A DNA stretch of 64,000 nt from Bradyrhizobium mercantei (GCF_001982635.1 NZ_MKFI01000007.1:504501-568500); one strand, 5' to 3'. Shown: positions 52,008 to 60,906, counted from the first letter of the stretch. Program-made: numbers and translations. Notes: a model not told the origin generated them from the letters alone.

Positions 52008-52412
52008 TTATGTTCCGGTTGCACGCCGCGGCGCCAGCCCTCGCCAGAGATCGGGGCCATGCTTGATGCGGCTCGCCACGATTCTGGGCGGCGTGCGGTG
52101 CGGCGTGCGTTCCTTGGCCATCGCCGCTTCGACTGCGCGCTTGAGCCGGACATTGTCGATCCGCGCCAGGAAGCGCCCGACGACGGCATCCTGATCCGTG
52201 CCCTGACCGGCGATCGCCGCGCACAGCTCCGCGGTCGTCCTGCGGAAGAAGTGGAAGGCGTCACCGGCCGCGCTGCCCAGCCGGTCGACCTCGCCGGCGA
52301 CGGCGAGCGCGTGCATTCGATCGTCATCGTCGCGCGTCACCGCGAAGCGCAGCACGGCAAGCTGCCAGGCATGGAGCAGCTTGCTCTCCGGTTCGGTCGC
52401 GTTGTCGCGCAT
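52008..52412 (-). CDS. Hypothetical protein, 134 residues
   Basis: A small soluble, helical protein (LLHAWQLAVLRFAVTRDDDD, RLKRAVEAAMAKE) with a basic C-terminal tail (PDLWRGLAPRRATGT). It shows no signal or membrane segment. ATG 52412 stands 153 bases downstream of the ABC exporter gene end on the same strand. I do not recognise it. GC-rich codon use supports it being real. Confidence 0.6.
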   Translation of the reverse strand: MRDNATEPESKLLHAWQLAVLRFAVTRDDDDRMHALAVAGEVDRLGSAAGDAFHFFRRTTAELCAAIAGQGTDQDAVVGRFLARIDNVRLKRAVEAAMAKERTPHRTPPRIVASRIKHGPDLWRGLAPRRATGT

Positions 52413-52565
52413 CAGTCGAACACCCCGCGCGCCGATACTCCTTCGGCTGTCGAGGGAGGTCAGGCGCGGCCGCGACTATCCTTGCGCGGGAATAGGTTTT
52501 CGAGGGGAGCGCGCGCCCGATCGCATAGGAATCCCATAGGCGGGGCGCACAGCGTGCTAATTCCC

Positions 52566-54422
52566 TCAAATCCCTTCGAACTGCAGCCGCGCCAGCCGGG
52601 CATAGAGGCCGCCCGCGGCGACCAGCTCGGCGTGGGTGCCCTGCTCGACGATTTTGCCCTGGTCCATCACCAGGATGCGGTCGCAGGACAGCACGGTTGC
52701 GAGGCGATGCGCGATGACCAGCGTGGTGCGGTGGCGCATCAATTCCTCGAGCGCAGTCTGTACCAGCGTTTCGCTCTCGGCGTCGAGCGCCGAGGTCGCT
52801 TCATCAAGCAGCAAAAGCGGGGCATCGCGCAGGATCGCACGCGCGATCGCGATGCGCTGGCGCTGGCCGCCGGACAGCGTCACGCCGCGCTCGCCGAGTT
52901 GCGCGTCGAAGCCCTCAGGCAGCCGGCGCAGGAATTCGCTGGCGTGGGCAAGATCGGCAGCGCGCTCGACTTCGACATCGGTGGCATCCGGCCGGCCGAA
53001 CCGGATGTTCTCGCGGGCGGAAGCGGCAAACACCACGGAATCCTGCGGCACCAGCGCGATCCGCGCGCGCACCTCGGCCGGATCGGCCTGCCGGATCGGC
53101 ACGCCGTCGAGCGAGATGGTGCCCGATTTGGGATCGTAGAAGCGCAGCAGCAGATGGAACAGCGTGCTCTTGCCGGCGCCGGAGGGGCCGACGATCGCGA
53201 CCTTCTCGCCGGAGCTGACCTTCAACGACACGCCGTCGACCGCGAGCGCGTTGGGCCGGGTCGGATAGGCGAAGCTGACATCGTCGAAGCCGACATCGCC
53301 GCGTGCCGGCTGCGGCAGCGCGCGCGGCGATGTGGGCGCCGCGATCTCCGGCTTGACGCGCAAGATCTCGAACAGCCGCTCGGCGGCGCCCGATGCGGCC
53401 GAGACTTCACCCCAGACCTCGCTGAGCTGGCCGAGGCCGCTCGCCGCAAACGCCGTATAGAGAATGAACTGGCCGAGCCGGCCCGGGCTGATGGTTCCGA
53501 CCAGCACGTCGTGCGAACCGACCCAGAGGATCACCACTACGCTGGCGAACACGATGAAGATGACGATCAGCGTCAGCACCGCGCGCGCCTTGGTCGAGCT
53601 TCGTGCGGCCTGGTAGGCCTGCTCGACCTCCCCGGCGAAACGCGCCCTGGCGAGCCGCTCGCCGGTATAGGCCTGCACGGTGCGGATCGCGTTGACGAGC
53701 TCCGAGGCATAGGCGCTGGCATCGGCCAGCGTGTCCTGGGCGGTGCGCGACAGCCGCCGCACCCAGCGGCCGAACGCGACCAGCGGAATCACGATGACCG
53801 GAATCGCGAGCAGCACGAAACCCGAAAGCCGCGGGCTGGTGATCACCATCATCGCGGCGGCGCCGAAAAACAGCATCAGGTTGCGCAGCGCGATCGATAC
53901 CGAGGCGCCGACCGCGGACTTGATCTGGGTGGTGTCGGCGGTGAGCCGCGACACCAGCTCGCCGGACCGTGCGGAATCGAAGAACGAGGGCGACAGCGAA
54001 ATCAGATGCGCGAACACGTCGCGCCGGAGATCGGCGACGATGCGCTCGCCGATCGTCATCACGAGGTAGTAGCGCGAGGCACTGGCGCAGGCGAGCACCG
54101 CGACGACCGCGATCATCACGCTGAAATAGCTGTTGATCATCGCGATGCCTTCGGGCGTGAAGCCCATGTCGATCATCCGCCGCACCGCGACCGGCACGAT
54201 CAGCGTGGTGATCGCCGCAATCGTCAGCGAGATCAGCGCAAGGATCGCCCGTCCCTTGTAGCGCGCGACATAGGGCGCGAGCGCAAGCAGCGGCCGCAAG
54301 CGGGCACGGCTCTTCGAAGGCTCCGTGATCTGGCTCTCGATGAAGGCTTCCTCATCGAGCAACGCGTCGCGCGGCGCCTGCGGGGTGCCGTGCGGGGTCT
54401 CAAGCTGTTCAGCTACGCTCAT
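52566..54422 (-). CDS. ABC exporter, fused membrane and ATPase domains (MsbA/LipA type)
   Basis: A protein of 618 residues. Six transmembrane helices span about 55-330 (AILALISLTIAAITTLIVPV first), then an ATPase with Walker A VGPSGAGKST (about 411), the signature TLSGGQRQRIAIARAIL (about 511), Walker B LLLLDEATSALD (about 538) and the H-loop VIAHRLATV. ATG 54422 is used rather than the adjacent TTG. It is a homodimeric lipid or drug exporter, substrate unknown. It is divergent from rpmE. Confidence 0.92.
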   Translation of the reverse strand: MSVAEQLETPHGTPQAPRDALLDEEAFIESQITEPSKSRARLRPLLALAPYVARYKGRAILALISLTIAAITTLIVPVAVRRMIDMGFTPEGIAMINSYFSVMIAVVAVLACASASRYYLVMTIGERIVADLRRDVFAHLISLSPSFFDSARSGELVSRLTADTTQIKSAVGASVSIALRNLMLFFGAAAMMVITSPRLSGFVLLAIPVIVIPLVAFGRWVRRLSRTAQDTLADASAYASELVNAIRTVQAYTGERLARARFAGEVEQAYQAARSSTKARAVLTLIVIFIVFASVVVILWVGSHDVLVGTISPGRLGQFILYTAFAASGLGQLSEVWGEVSAASGAAERLFEILRVKPEIAAPTSPRALPQPARGDVGFDDVSFAYPTRPNALAVDGVSLKVSSGEKVAIVGPSGAGKSTLFHLLLRFYDPKSGTISLDGVPIRQADPAEVRARIALVPQDSVVFAASARENIRFGRPDATDVEVERAADLAHASEFLRRLPEGFDAQLGERGVTLSGGQRQRIAIARAILRDAPLLLLDEATSALDAESETLVQTALEELMRHRTTLVIAHRLATVLSCDRILVMDQGKIVEQGTHAELVAAGGLYARLARLQFEGI

Positions 54423-54616
54423 CAATCTAGACCGGTTCTATCGCCCCCCACATAGGCCCGCCGACCCCCGGCTGGCAAATCCGGTAAAGTCCCAATCCGG
54501 TGATGGGCTTAAGCCCTTTCTTGGCTTGTTTTGGGGGGCACCATGGGTTATAGAGCCGCCCAAATCCCGTATCTAATGCATCTTGAGACGGGCGCTGGCG
54601 CGCCGAAGGAACTGTC

Positions 54617-54844
54617 ATGAAAGCCGATATTCATCCGAATTATCATACGATTAAGGTCGTCATGACCGACGGCACCGAGTACCTGACCCGCTCCACTTGG
54701 GGCAAGGAAGGCGACACGCTGAACCTCGATATCGACCCCAAGTCGCACCCGGCCTGGACCGGCGGTACCCAGCAGCTGATGGACCGCGGCGGCCGTGTGT
54801 CGCGCTTCCAGAAGAAGTTTTCGGGCTTCCTCAAGAAGGACTAA
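54617..54844 (+). CDS. rpmE: 50S ribosomal protein L31
   Basis: A protein of 75 residues: KADIHPNYHTIKVVMTDGTE, then STWGKEGDTLNLDIDPKSHP and RVSRFQKKFSGFL. It lacks the CxxC zinc motif and is thus the Cys-less form typical of alphaproteobacteria. GAAGGA precedes the ATG by 7 bases. It is a single-gene unit ending in an intrinsic terminator. Confidence 0.97.
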   Translation: MKADIHPNYHTIKVVMTDGTEYLTRSTWGKEGDTLNLDIDPKSHPAWTGGTQQLMDRGGRVSRFQKKFSGFLKKD

Positions 54845-54878
54845 AGTCCGCTTCGGGATCGCCCTCGCGATCGAACGC

Positions 54879-54907
54879 AAAACGCCTCCCTCGCGGGGGG
54901 CGTTTTT
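54879..54907 (+). terminator. Intrinsic terminator of rpmE
   Basis: AAAACGCCTCCC, loop TCGC, then GGGGGGCGTTTTTG: a 12-bp GC-rich stem with a T-run, 35 bases after the rpmE stop. Confidence 0.9.
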
Positions 54908-54964
54908 GTTTTGCGGGCTGCTCTGGATGGGCCGGATTGAGAAACGCGCCACTCCCTCCACGTC

Positions 54965-55079
54965 GTCGTCCCTGCGAAAGCCAGGACCCACAGCCATTGG
55001 TCGTGAAAGCGATCGTGGCCCCAGCATCGTTCGGCAATAACCATTCGGGGTAATCGGTCCTGGCTTTCGCCAGGACGAC
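54965..55079. repeat. Intergenic inverted repeat, CCAGGACC type
   Basis: Near-perfect arms (54965-54988, core GCGAAAGCCAGGACC, and 55056-55079, core GGTCCTGGCTTTCGC) are separated by about 67 bases. They occupy the gap between rpmE and the P-loop gene. It resembles the 'CTGGCTTTCGCCAGGACG' repeats dispersed in Bradyrhizobium. Confidence 0.75.
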
Positions 55080-55167
55080 AGCGGCGGATGGTTCACGCGG
55101 TGTCATCACCGCGCATGCGGGTGATCCAGTATTGTTGCCCGTCAAGCGGCCGCAAGCCGCGGCGAGG

Positions 55168-55737
55168 CTAATGGGCGGCTCGAACCCAGGCAACGACCTG
55201 GTCGACGACCTGATCGATCGCAAGATTGGTCGAGTCGACAACGTGGACACGCCATCGCGGGTCGCCGCGTTGCCAGTTGACCCAACGGTCCCACCGCATC
55301 GTATCGGGTGGGCGGCTGCATATCACATCCTGTCGCCACTGGGGATCGACGGCATGCACGCGCTGCCACGCCGCCCATGACAGCATGTCTTGTGTCGCGC
55401 CATGTGTTCCGCGCTTCCGGAGGCGGTCCAAACGCACGACATCGTGGCAATCAAGCAGTGCGACGTGAATTTCGCCAAGGAGGGGCGCTGACGGGCAGGC
55501 CAGTATTTCCCCCATGATCGCGCCGCCAACAATACCCGTATCCCTGCCGCGTTGCCTGTTTTCGACCGCCACCTGAATCCAGCGCTCGGTCGTGAGCGGT
55601 CGCCATTCCGGCGGACAGGGAGAAGGCACGCCAAATTCATCGAAGTCCCGCCAATCCATCTCCGGCAGATTTGCACGCAATCCCGGCAGGGCTGCGCTCT
55701 TGCCAGAACCACTGGCACCAGTGAGGAAGAACATCAT
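55168..55737 (-). CDS. P-loop NTPase, small-molecule-kinase-like
   Basis: A protein of 189 residues. The Walker A motif is right at the N-terminus (FLTGASGSGKS, Lys13), then DWRDFDEFG (a possible acceptor Asp), and an Arg-rich lid (RLDRLRKRGTHG). It resembles shikimate/gluconate-kinase-type P-loop proteins. ATG 55737 follows AAGGG by 8 bases. No operon partner is present; the 257 bases upstream contain nothing I recognise. The substrate is unknown. Confidence 0.72.
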   Translation of the reverse strand: MMFFLTGASGSGKSAALPGLRANLPEMDWRDFDEFGVPSPCPPEWRPLTTERWIQVAVENRQRGRDTGIVGGAIMGEILACPSAPLLGEIHVALLDCHDVVRLDRLRKRGTHGATQDMLSWAAWQRVHAVDPQWRQDVICSRPPDTMRWDRWVNWQRGDPRWRVHVVDSTNLAIDQVVDQVVAWVRAAH

Positions 55738-55994
55738 GTGGCCCTTGTCGCTTGAATCCGTGTGTTCGTGGACGGGTTGGAGCTTTGGCAAAGAATGATC
55801 CGCGCTCTGAGAACACCGCGGCAGGATTCCTGAAGTGAAGCGGCGCGCGTTCCTCACGCCGGGTGTGGCGCGGTCATGACGAGGTGACTGCTCGCCTCTT
55901 CGCATGCGCCCGACGCGGCTCGGCTGCCTGCGGCAAGCGTGGCCACCATCAGGGCTAACGTTCAACCGGAACAGACAGATGCGGAAGGTACGAC

Positions 55995-56549
55995 CTAGCG
56001 CGGATGTCTTGATCGCTTGAGCTCGGCGACCTTGAACTTCCCGGCGGCCTGCAGGCTGCTGCAAAGCCACCAGGCCCGGTTGCGGTACTCGCCCAGGAAC
56101 CATTTGGTCTCGACGCAATCCACGTAGGATTTGTAGGTGAGGTTGTCCCTGCACGTTGACGAGAAAGGCCCATGTGCTTGTCCGCCCGCAGACTCGCTGC
56201 AGCCGACCCAAGGGTCCTTGCCGTGCGGGAGGCTCGATTCGCAGCCACCGTTGCAATTGCTGGCGACTTTCTCCAGCGCGGCAATCCTGCCCAGCACTGA
56301 ATCCGGCGCCGGCGATGGCGCGCGAGCGGCTGATGATGACGTCTGGGTGGCTCTCGATCTCCGGCGAGATTCCCCTGTATTTGCCGTTTGCGTCGGACGA
56401 TTTGTCCTTGCCACCTGTTTCGGCGCTTCGACCGTGATGGACGGTAGCGGCTTGGCGGAGTCTGTTTGCGACGCGGCCGGGCCGCACAGCAAGACAGTCG
56501 ACAACACAGCGACAGTTGAAGGCGCGACAAGGCTCGGCAACAATCTCAT
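55995..56549 (-). CDS. Hypothetical exported Cys-containing protein
   Basis: A protein of 184 residues. A signal peptide (VAVLSTVLLCGPAASQTDSA) is followed by a low-complexity Ser/Arg/Thr linker (about 45-80) and a compact domain with seven Cys (SNCNGGCESS, VGCSES, STCRDN, YVDCVETK, WLCSSL), probably disulfide-bonded. GGGAGGG 8 bases before ATG 56549 is a very strong ribosome site and fixes the start. The family is not recognised. Confidence 0.72.
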   Translation of the reverse strand: MRLLPSLVAPSTVAVLSTVLLCGPAASQTDSAKPLPSITVEAPKQVARTNRPTQTANTGESRRRSRATQTSSSAARAPSPAPDSVLGRIAALEKVASNCNGGCESSLPHGKDPWVGCSESAGGQAHGPFSSTCRDNLTYKSYVDCVETKWFLGEYRNRAWWLCSSLQAAGKFKVAELKRSRHPR

Positions 56550-56897
56550 GAGATGCCCTCCCAAATCGGGGACGGAAATGCCGTCCCGCCAAGCGCACGG
56601 TACCATACATCTCGAATGGGGCCACCTAGGGTTGAAATTATTTCCGGAGATGACTGGCCATCGACATGGCGGCCAAAAGAACGCCGACGGAATGCTGACG
56701 GGATTTCCGCAAGCGACCCAACCAGAACGGTTCAAGATTGTTGCGACGCAAATCGACCGTTGAATCCTGTTTCTATGTTCGCGATTTCCTGATGTGATCT
56801 TCAGTATTGCGAGCCGATTTGCTGTGATCCCCGCGCTGGGGCACCGGGTCGATCACATCATGTCGTGACCAGAATGATAGAGCAGGAAGGACATCAC
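56550..56897. other. Intergenic region, 348 bases
   Basis: This gap lies between the exported hypothetical gene and the truncated amidohydrolase. No gene, repeat or operator was recognised; it probably contains promoters for the two divergent genes. Confidence 0.4.
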
Positions 56898-57143
56898 ATG
56901 CCTTCACGCCGTCAATTTCTGACCGGCACCGTCGCGACCGGTGTCGCGCTGTCAATGCAGCAGACCGCGGTAACAGCCGCGCAGCAAAAGCGAGTTATCG
57001 TTGACTCGCAGGTTCATCTGTGGCCGGCGAGCACACCGGAAAGACCCTGGCTCCCCGGTGGCAAACCGCAGCTTCCGGAGCCCTTCACCATCGAGCGGAT
57101 CATTCCACTGATGGACGAGGCCGGCGTCGATGTGAACCACTAA
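56898..57143 (+). pseudogene. Truncated Tat-exported amidohydrolase
   Basis: Only 81 residues remain. A twin-arginine signal (MPSRRQFLTGTVATGVALSM) is followed by the start of a PF04909-type amidohydrolase (RVIVDSQVHLWPASTPERPW, ..FTIERIIPLMDEAGVD), which normally continues for some 250 residues with the remaining metal ligands. Here the frame stops after VDVNH and runs straight into the 3' end of the convergent lysE gene (57140). AGGA precedes ATG 56898. A deletion that joined it to lysE is the simplest explanation. Confidence 0.75.
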
Positions 57144-57757
57144 CGATCCCCGAAGGCGAGCCGCGCGCCGAGCGCGACCAGGATGCTGCCGCCGATCCGC
57201 TGCATGATCCGCTGCGACCTCTTCGAGCGCTGCAGCTTCGACATCACCGCGCTGGCGAAGAACACGCAGACGATATCGACCGCCGAGAATGTCAGGTTGA
57301 CCGTTGTGCCGAGCAGAAACAGCTGGGTCCAGACCGGCAGACTTGCCGACGCATCGACGAACTGCGGCAGGAACGCCAGGAAGAAGATCGCGGTCTTCGG
57401 ATTGAGCACCTCGACGACGATGCTTTGCGCGAAAGCGCGCTCCGCGGAGAGCGGGGCCAGCTCGGGACGCTCGGTGTTGTCGCGTTCGCGAAACAGCGAC
57501 AGCCCGAGCCAGACCAAATAGGCCGCACCGGCGAGCTTCATCGCCATGAAGAGCGGCGGCACCGCATGAAACAGCAGGGCGAGGCCGGCAGCCGCGGCGC
57601 CGACATGGACATAGCCGCCGAGATGTAGCCCGAGCGACGCCATCAGTCCCGCGCGGCGTCCGCCCGCGAGCGTGCGGGCCGCGGCGTAGAGCATGGCTGG
57701 TCCCGGGATCAGCGCGAAGGTCGCGGTCGTGATCGCGAAGGCGAGATACAATTCCAT
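57140..57757 (-). CDS. LysE/RhtB-family amino-acid exporter
   Basis: A protein of 205 residues with six predicted helices. LysE-family signs are the N-terminal ALIPGPAMLYAAARTLAGG and the mid-protein EVLNPKTAIFFLAFLPQF. Start 57757 gives the standard short N-terminus; an upstream in-frame start at 57817 lies at the edge of a repeat element and is rejected. Its 3' end overlaps the truncated amidohydrolase. Confidence 0.88.
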   Translation of the reverse strand: MELYLAFAITTATFALIPGPAMLYAAARTLAGGRRAGLMASLGLHLGGYVHVGAAAAGLALLFHAVPPLFMAMKLAGAAYLVWLGLSLFRERDNTERPELAPLSAERAFAQSIVVEVLNPKTAIFFLAFLPQFVDASASLPVWTQLFLLGTTVNLTFSAVDIVCVFFASAVMSKLQRSKRSQRIMQRIGGSILVALGARLAFGDR

Positions 57758-57810
57758 ATGGGGGCGTCCATCTCTGAACAATAGGGGCTGAGCGGCCGCT
57801 ACTTCCTCCG

Positions 57811-57899
57811 CCGTCATTGCGAGCGAAGCGAAGCAATCCGTCTGCCCGCGTATGCCGATGGATGGATTGCTTCGTCGCTGTCGCTCCTCGCAATGACGG
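57811..57899. repeat. Intergenic inverted repeat, GTCATTGCGAG type
   Basis: Arms CCGTCATTGCGAG (57811-57823) and CTCGCAATGACGG (57887-57899) are perfect, with inner AAGCAATCC and GGATTGCTTCG segments. It lies between lysE and the paiB-like gene. This is a typical rhizobial dispersed repeat. Confidence 0.8.
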
Positions 57900-57920
57900 G
57901 CGGCATTTTGTTCAGAGCGC

Positions 57921-58547
57921 TCACTTCGCCGGAATCATCGCCGCGACGTCGCGATCGACCGGATTGTCGCTTTCGCCGAGCCCCGCGATCACTCCGGCGC
58001 GGTCCTCGAGCTTGCGGTTCTGGCTCATCTTCTTCTTGGCGTCGATCCGCGTGATCGGCATCCGGAAGCCGACGATGCCGCGCAGCTGCGCCTTGATGAA
58101 ATCATCGGGCGCATCGCTGACCTGCCAGACCTCCTTGCGCGACTTCTCGTGCAGCTCGGTCAGCCGGGTCACCACGTCGAGCAGGCGGTCGGCATCCTCG
58201 AAGAATTCGGCCGCGCCATAGGCGTGCACGGCGACATAATTCCAGGTCGGCACCACCTTGCCGTGCTCGGCCTTGGTCACATACCAGGACGGCGTCACAT
58301 AGGCGTCGGGCCCCATGAAGATCGCCATCGCCTCGCCTGTCGCCGGCAGCTTCCACTGCGGATTGGGCCGCGCGACGTGACCGTACAGCGTGCCGTAGTC
58401 GCCCTCGTTCTCATTGAGGATCAGCGGCAGCGGCGTGCCGATCAGCCCGTCGGCGGTCGCGGTGACCAGCGTCGCGAGCTTCGAGGCCCGCATCGCGGCG
58501 TGGATCGGGCCGAGCTCATCGATCTTGAAATGCGGCGGCAGGTACAT
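57921..58547 (-). CDS. FMN-binding negative transcriptional regulator, PaiB-like
   Basis: A protein of 208 residues with the PaiB start MYLPPHFKIDELGPIHAAMR, the split-barrel core (ATLVTATADGLIGTPLPLIL, WNYVAVHAYGAAEFF) and DDFIKAQLRGIVGFRMPITR. The family is annotated as a transcriptional regulator but has a flavin-reductase-like fold, so an enzymatic role is possible. GAGG lies 8 bases upstream. It is divergent from the MocR regulator, a common pairing. Confidence 0.9.
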   Translation of the reverse strand: MYLPPHFKIDELGPIHAAMRASKLATLVTATADGLIGTPLPLILNENEGDYGTLYGHVARPNPQWKLPATGEAMAIFMGPDAYVTPSWYVTKAEHGKVVPTWNYVAVHAYGAAEFFEDADRLLDVVTRLTELHEKSRKEVWQVSDAPDDFIKAQLRGIVGFRMPITRIDAKKKMSQNRKLEDRAGVIAGLGESDNPVDRDVAAMIPAK

Positions 58548-58586
58548 CGGACAACCTCATCAAATGTTGCTCGCACCATAGCGCCG

Positions 58587-58611
58587 AAGTGGCCTATGAT
58601 AAGAGCCACTT
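58587..58611. promoter_or_regulatory. MocR/PaiB divergent operator candidate
   Basis: AAGTGGC-N11-GCCACTT is a perfect inverted repeat in the 87-base divergent gap, and a third half-site CCACT follows at 58630-58634, 24 bp on. MocR regulators commonly use such repeated half-sites between themselves and their target gene. Confidence 0.6.
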
Positions 58612-58634
58612 TCGATCATCTTGATTGGTCCACT

Positions 58635-60149
58635 ATGCCCCGCCTGCGCGCCACGATCAGCATCCCCTCGCTCGGCGCGATCGACCGCGCCGCCGGACAG
58701 GTCGGGCGCCAGCTCGCGCAGGCCCTGCGCGCCGCGATCACCAAGGGCGAATTGAAGGCCGGGGAATTGCTGCCGTCGACGCGTGCGCTGTCGGCCTCGC
58801 TCGGCGTTGCGCGCGGCACGGTCACGGAGGCCTTCGAGCAATTGCAGGCCGAGGGCTATCTGGAATCGCAGGTCGGCGCCGGCACCCGCGTCGCCCCGAC
58901 GCTTGCCGAACAGGCACGGCCGGCCGCGGTCGATCGCAGCCCAAGCAAATCAGCGCCGATCCAACTGCCTGCACGTGCGGTGCGGCTTGCCAAAGTGGTG
59001 AGCGCCTTCACGCCGATGCCGGAGGTCCCGTTCGCGATCGCAGTCCCCGGCGGCGCGGTCGCGCCCGATGACAATTGGCGCCGGCTCGGCAACCGCGTGC
59101 GCGCCTCGCGCGCGGCCGCGCCTGCGAGTTACGGCGATCCGCGCGGCCTGATGGAATTGCGGCAGGCGATCGCCGACTATGTGCGCAAGTCCCGCGCGGT
59201 GCATTGCGAGCCGGAGCAGGTCGTGATCACGGCCGGCACGCAACAGGGTCTCTACCTCGCCGGCCGCGTGTTGCTGTCGTCAGGCGATCGCGTGTGGGCC
59301 GAGGACCCCGCCTATCCCGGCATGACGGCCGTGCTCGACGACCTCGACTTCGTCACCACGCGCGTGGGCGTCGATGCGCAAGGCATCGACGTCGATGCCG
59401 CAATCGCCGCGTGTCCCAATGCGCGCGCAGCGTTCGTGACGCCCTCGCATCAGTACCCGCTCGGCATGCCCTTGAGCATGGCCCGCCGCAACGCGCTGGT
59501 GGCGTGGGCGCAGCGAAGCAATGCCTGGATCGTCGAGGACGATTACGACAGCGAGCTGCGCTATGCGGGACATCCCTTCCCGTCGATGCAAGGCCTCGCG
59601 CCGTCGCGCGTGATCTATCTGGGCACGCTGAGCAAGGTGCTGTTTCCCTCGCTGCGGCTCGGCTATGTGGTGGCGCCCGCGCCGCTGATCGACGCCTTCG
59701 CCGGCGCGCGGGCGCTGCTCGACCGGCATTCGCCGACTGCGGACCAGCACGTGCTGGCAGCCTATATGCGGGAAGGTTTGTTCGAAGCACATATCCGGCG
59801 GATTCGCGGCGTCTATGCCGCGCGCCGTGCGACCCTGATCGCCGCGCTCGCACGTCACATGCCCGATGACGTCACGCCGCAACCGAGCGACCAGGGCATG
59901 CATCTGCTGCTGTGGCTGCCGCCGCGCTTCGACGATGTGCAATTGGCGAAGGCCGCGCTTGCCGACGGCATCGTGGTGCGGCCGATTTCGCCGATGTACA
60001 AGACAGCGGCGCAGTCCGGGCTGATGCTCGGCTTCGGCGGCTTCGAACCGGACGAGCTGGAGTCAGCGGCGATACGGCTGCGAGGATTGATGGATCAACA
60101 TACGTTGCAGCGGCGGGCCAAGCCGCGCCGCATCGACGTATCACACTGA
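58635..60149 (+). CDS. MocR/PdxR-type regulator (GntR helix-turn-helix plus aminotransferase fold)
   Basis: A protein of 504 residues. The winged helix covers about 15-85 (LLPSTRALSASLGVARGTVT), and a class I aminotransferase-like domain follows with the PLP lysine region YLGTLSKVLFPSLRLGYVV (Lys334) and WIVEDDYDSELRY. ATG 58635 gives the usual N-terminus; ATG 58596 would put the palindrome inside the gene. It probably senses PLP or an amine and controls the divergent paiB-like gene. Confidence 0.9.
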   Translation: MPRLRATISIPSLGAIDRAAGQVGRQLAQALRAAITKGELKAGELLPSTRALSASLGVARGTVTEAFEQLQAEGYLESQVGAGTRVAPTLAEQARPAAVDRSPSKSAPIQLPARAVRLAKVVSAFTPMPEVPFAIAVPGGAVAPDDNWRRLGNRVRASRAAAPASYGDPRGLMELRQAIADYVRKSRAVHCEPEQVVITAGTQQGLYLAGRVLLSSGDRVWAEDPAYPGMTAVLDDLDFVTTRVGVDAQGIDVDAAIAACPNARAAFVTPSHQYPLGMPLSMARRNALVAWAQRSNAWIVEDDYDSELRYAGHPFPSMQGLAPSRVIYLGTLSKVLFPSLRLGYVVAPAPLIDAFAGARALLDRHSPTADQHVLAAYMREGLFEAHIRRIRGVYAARRATLIAALARHMPDDVTPQPSDQGMHLLLWLPPRFDDVQLAKAALADGIVVRPISPMYKTAAQSGLMLGFGGFEPDELESAAIRLRGLMDQHTLQRRAKPRRIDVSH

Positions 60150-60156
60150 ATGGATC

Positions 60157-60669
60157 CTACTGCTCGAACGCAGCCTTCAGGCGGTTGAGCTGCGGCACCA
60201 GCGGGTTGCCGATCGTCGAACGGTCAGGCGCAGGCGCGTGGATCGTGGTATCGAGCCGGCGGACGCGCGCCTGCAGATCCATCGAGCGGGCGATCAGCTG
60301 CTGCAATTGCTCCGGCAGCTTGGTGACCATGTCGGCCGGGCCGGGATCGGCGGCCGAGAGCTTCACCTTGGTCTTCTCGCGATTGGCCTGGGTCAGCGTC
60401 ATCTCGCCTTCCTTGACCGCGCGATGCAGCAGCAGCCATGACGCGAGCTGCATCAGCCGCGTGGTCAGGCGCATGCTTTCGGTGGCATAGGTCAGGCTCA
60501 CGGACCGTTCCAGCGCCTTGGCCTCGGCACGTCCGTCGCCGTCGAGATAGGCGGCGGTCTGCTCGACCAGGTCCATGCCTTCCCGGAACAGCACGCCGAA
60601 TGCCGCAGAATTGGTCAGCCGTTCACTGAACAGCACAAGCCCGGCTTCGTTCTGGGAACGATCGGCCAT
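60157..60669 (-). CDS. rcdA: RcdA/DUF1465 protein, CtrA-degradation adaptor
   Basis: A protein of 170 residues with the conserved core FREGMDLVEQTAAYLDGDGR and TYATESMRLTTRLMQLASWL, matching DUF1465, whose Caulobacter member RcdA helps ClpXP degrade the cell-cycle regulator CtrA. ATG 60669 is used; an upstream start five codons away is possible. It is convergent with mocR (7 bases). The minus-strand leader contains a small reading frame and an intrinsic terminator. Confidence 0.88.
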   Translation of the reverse strand: MADRSQNEAGLVLFSERLTNSAAFGVLFREGMDLVEQTAAYLDGDGRAEAKALERSVSLTYATESMRLTTRLMQLASWLLLHRAVKEGEMTLTQANREKTKVKLSAADPGPADMVTKLPEQLQQLIARSMDLQARVRRLDTTIHAPAPDRSTIGNPLVPQLNRLKAAFEQ

Positions 60670-60808
60670 GGTTAACGCCCTCACACCATCGTAACGCCCG
60701 CTGGCATCTCACGCGCCAGCTTATGATGAACAAATCATTGCGCGGGCGCGCCGAAGAGTCCAGCCGCAACCGGATTTATGGTTTCCAGCCGGGGACGCAA
60801 CAAAAAAG

Positions 60809-60828
60809 AGCCGCCGTTTCCGGCGGCT
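60809..60828 (-). terminator. Intrinsic terminator in the rcdA upstream region
   Basis: On the minus strand AGCCGCCG-GAAA-CGGCGGCT is followed by CTTTTTTG: an 8-bp stem, GNRA loop and T-run. It would end a short transcript begun near 60930, 132 bases before the rcdA start. Confidence 0.75.
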
Positions 60829-60852
60829 TTTGAAGTTGATAACAGGGAGGCG

Positions 60853-60906
60853 TCAAACAGAGTGGACAGGAGCCACTCGGTGTCCAAACGAGGACAATGC
60901 AGTCAT
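60853..60906 (-). CDS. Possible 17-residue leader peptide
   Basis: ATG at 60906 to TGA at 60853 encodes MTALSSFGHRVAPVHSV, ending 24 bases before the intrinsic terminator hairpin. No strong ribosome site is visible. It may be a leader ORF, a tiny protein, or chance sequence inside a small RNA. Confidence 0.3.
   Translation of the reverse strand: MTALSSFGHRVAPVHSV

Noticed and set aside
55738..56625. Upstream extension of the P-loop protein to 485 residues
   Set aside because: The extension runs antisense or out of frame through the exported Cys-rich gene, has no protein-like composition, and a good start with ribosome site exists at 55737.
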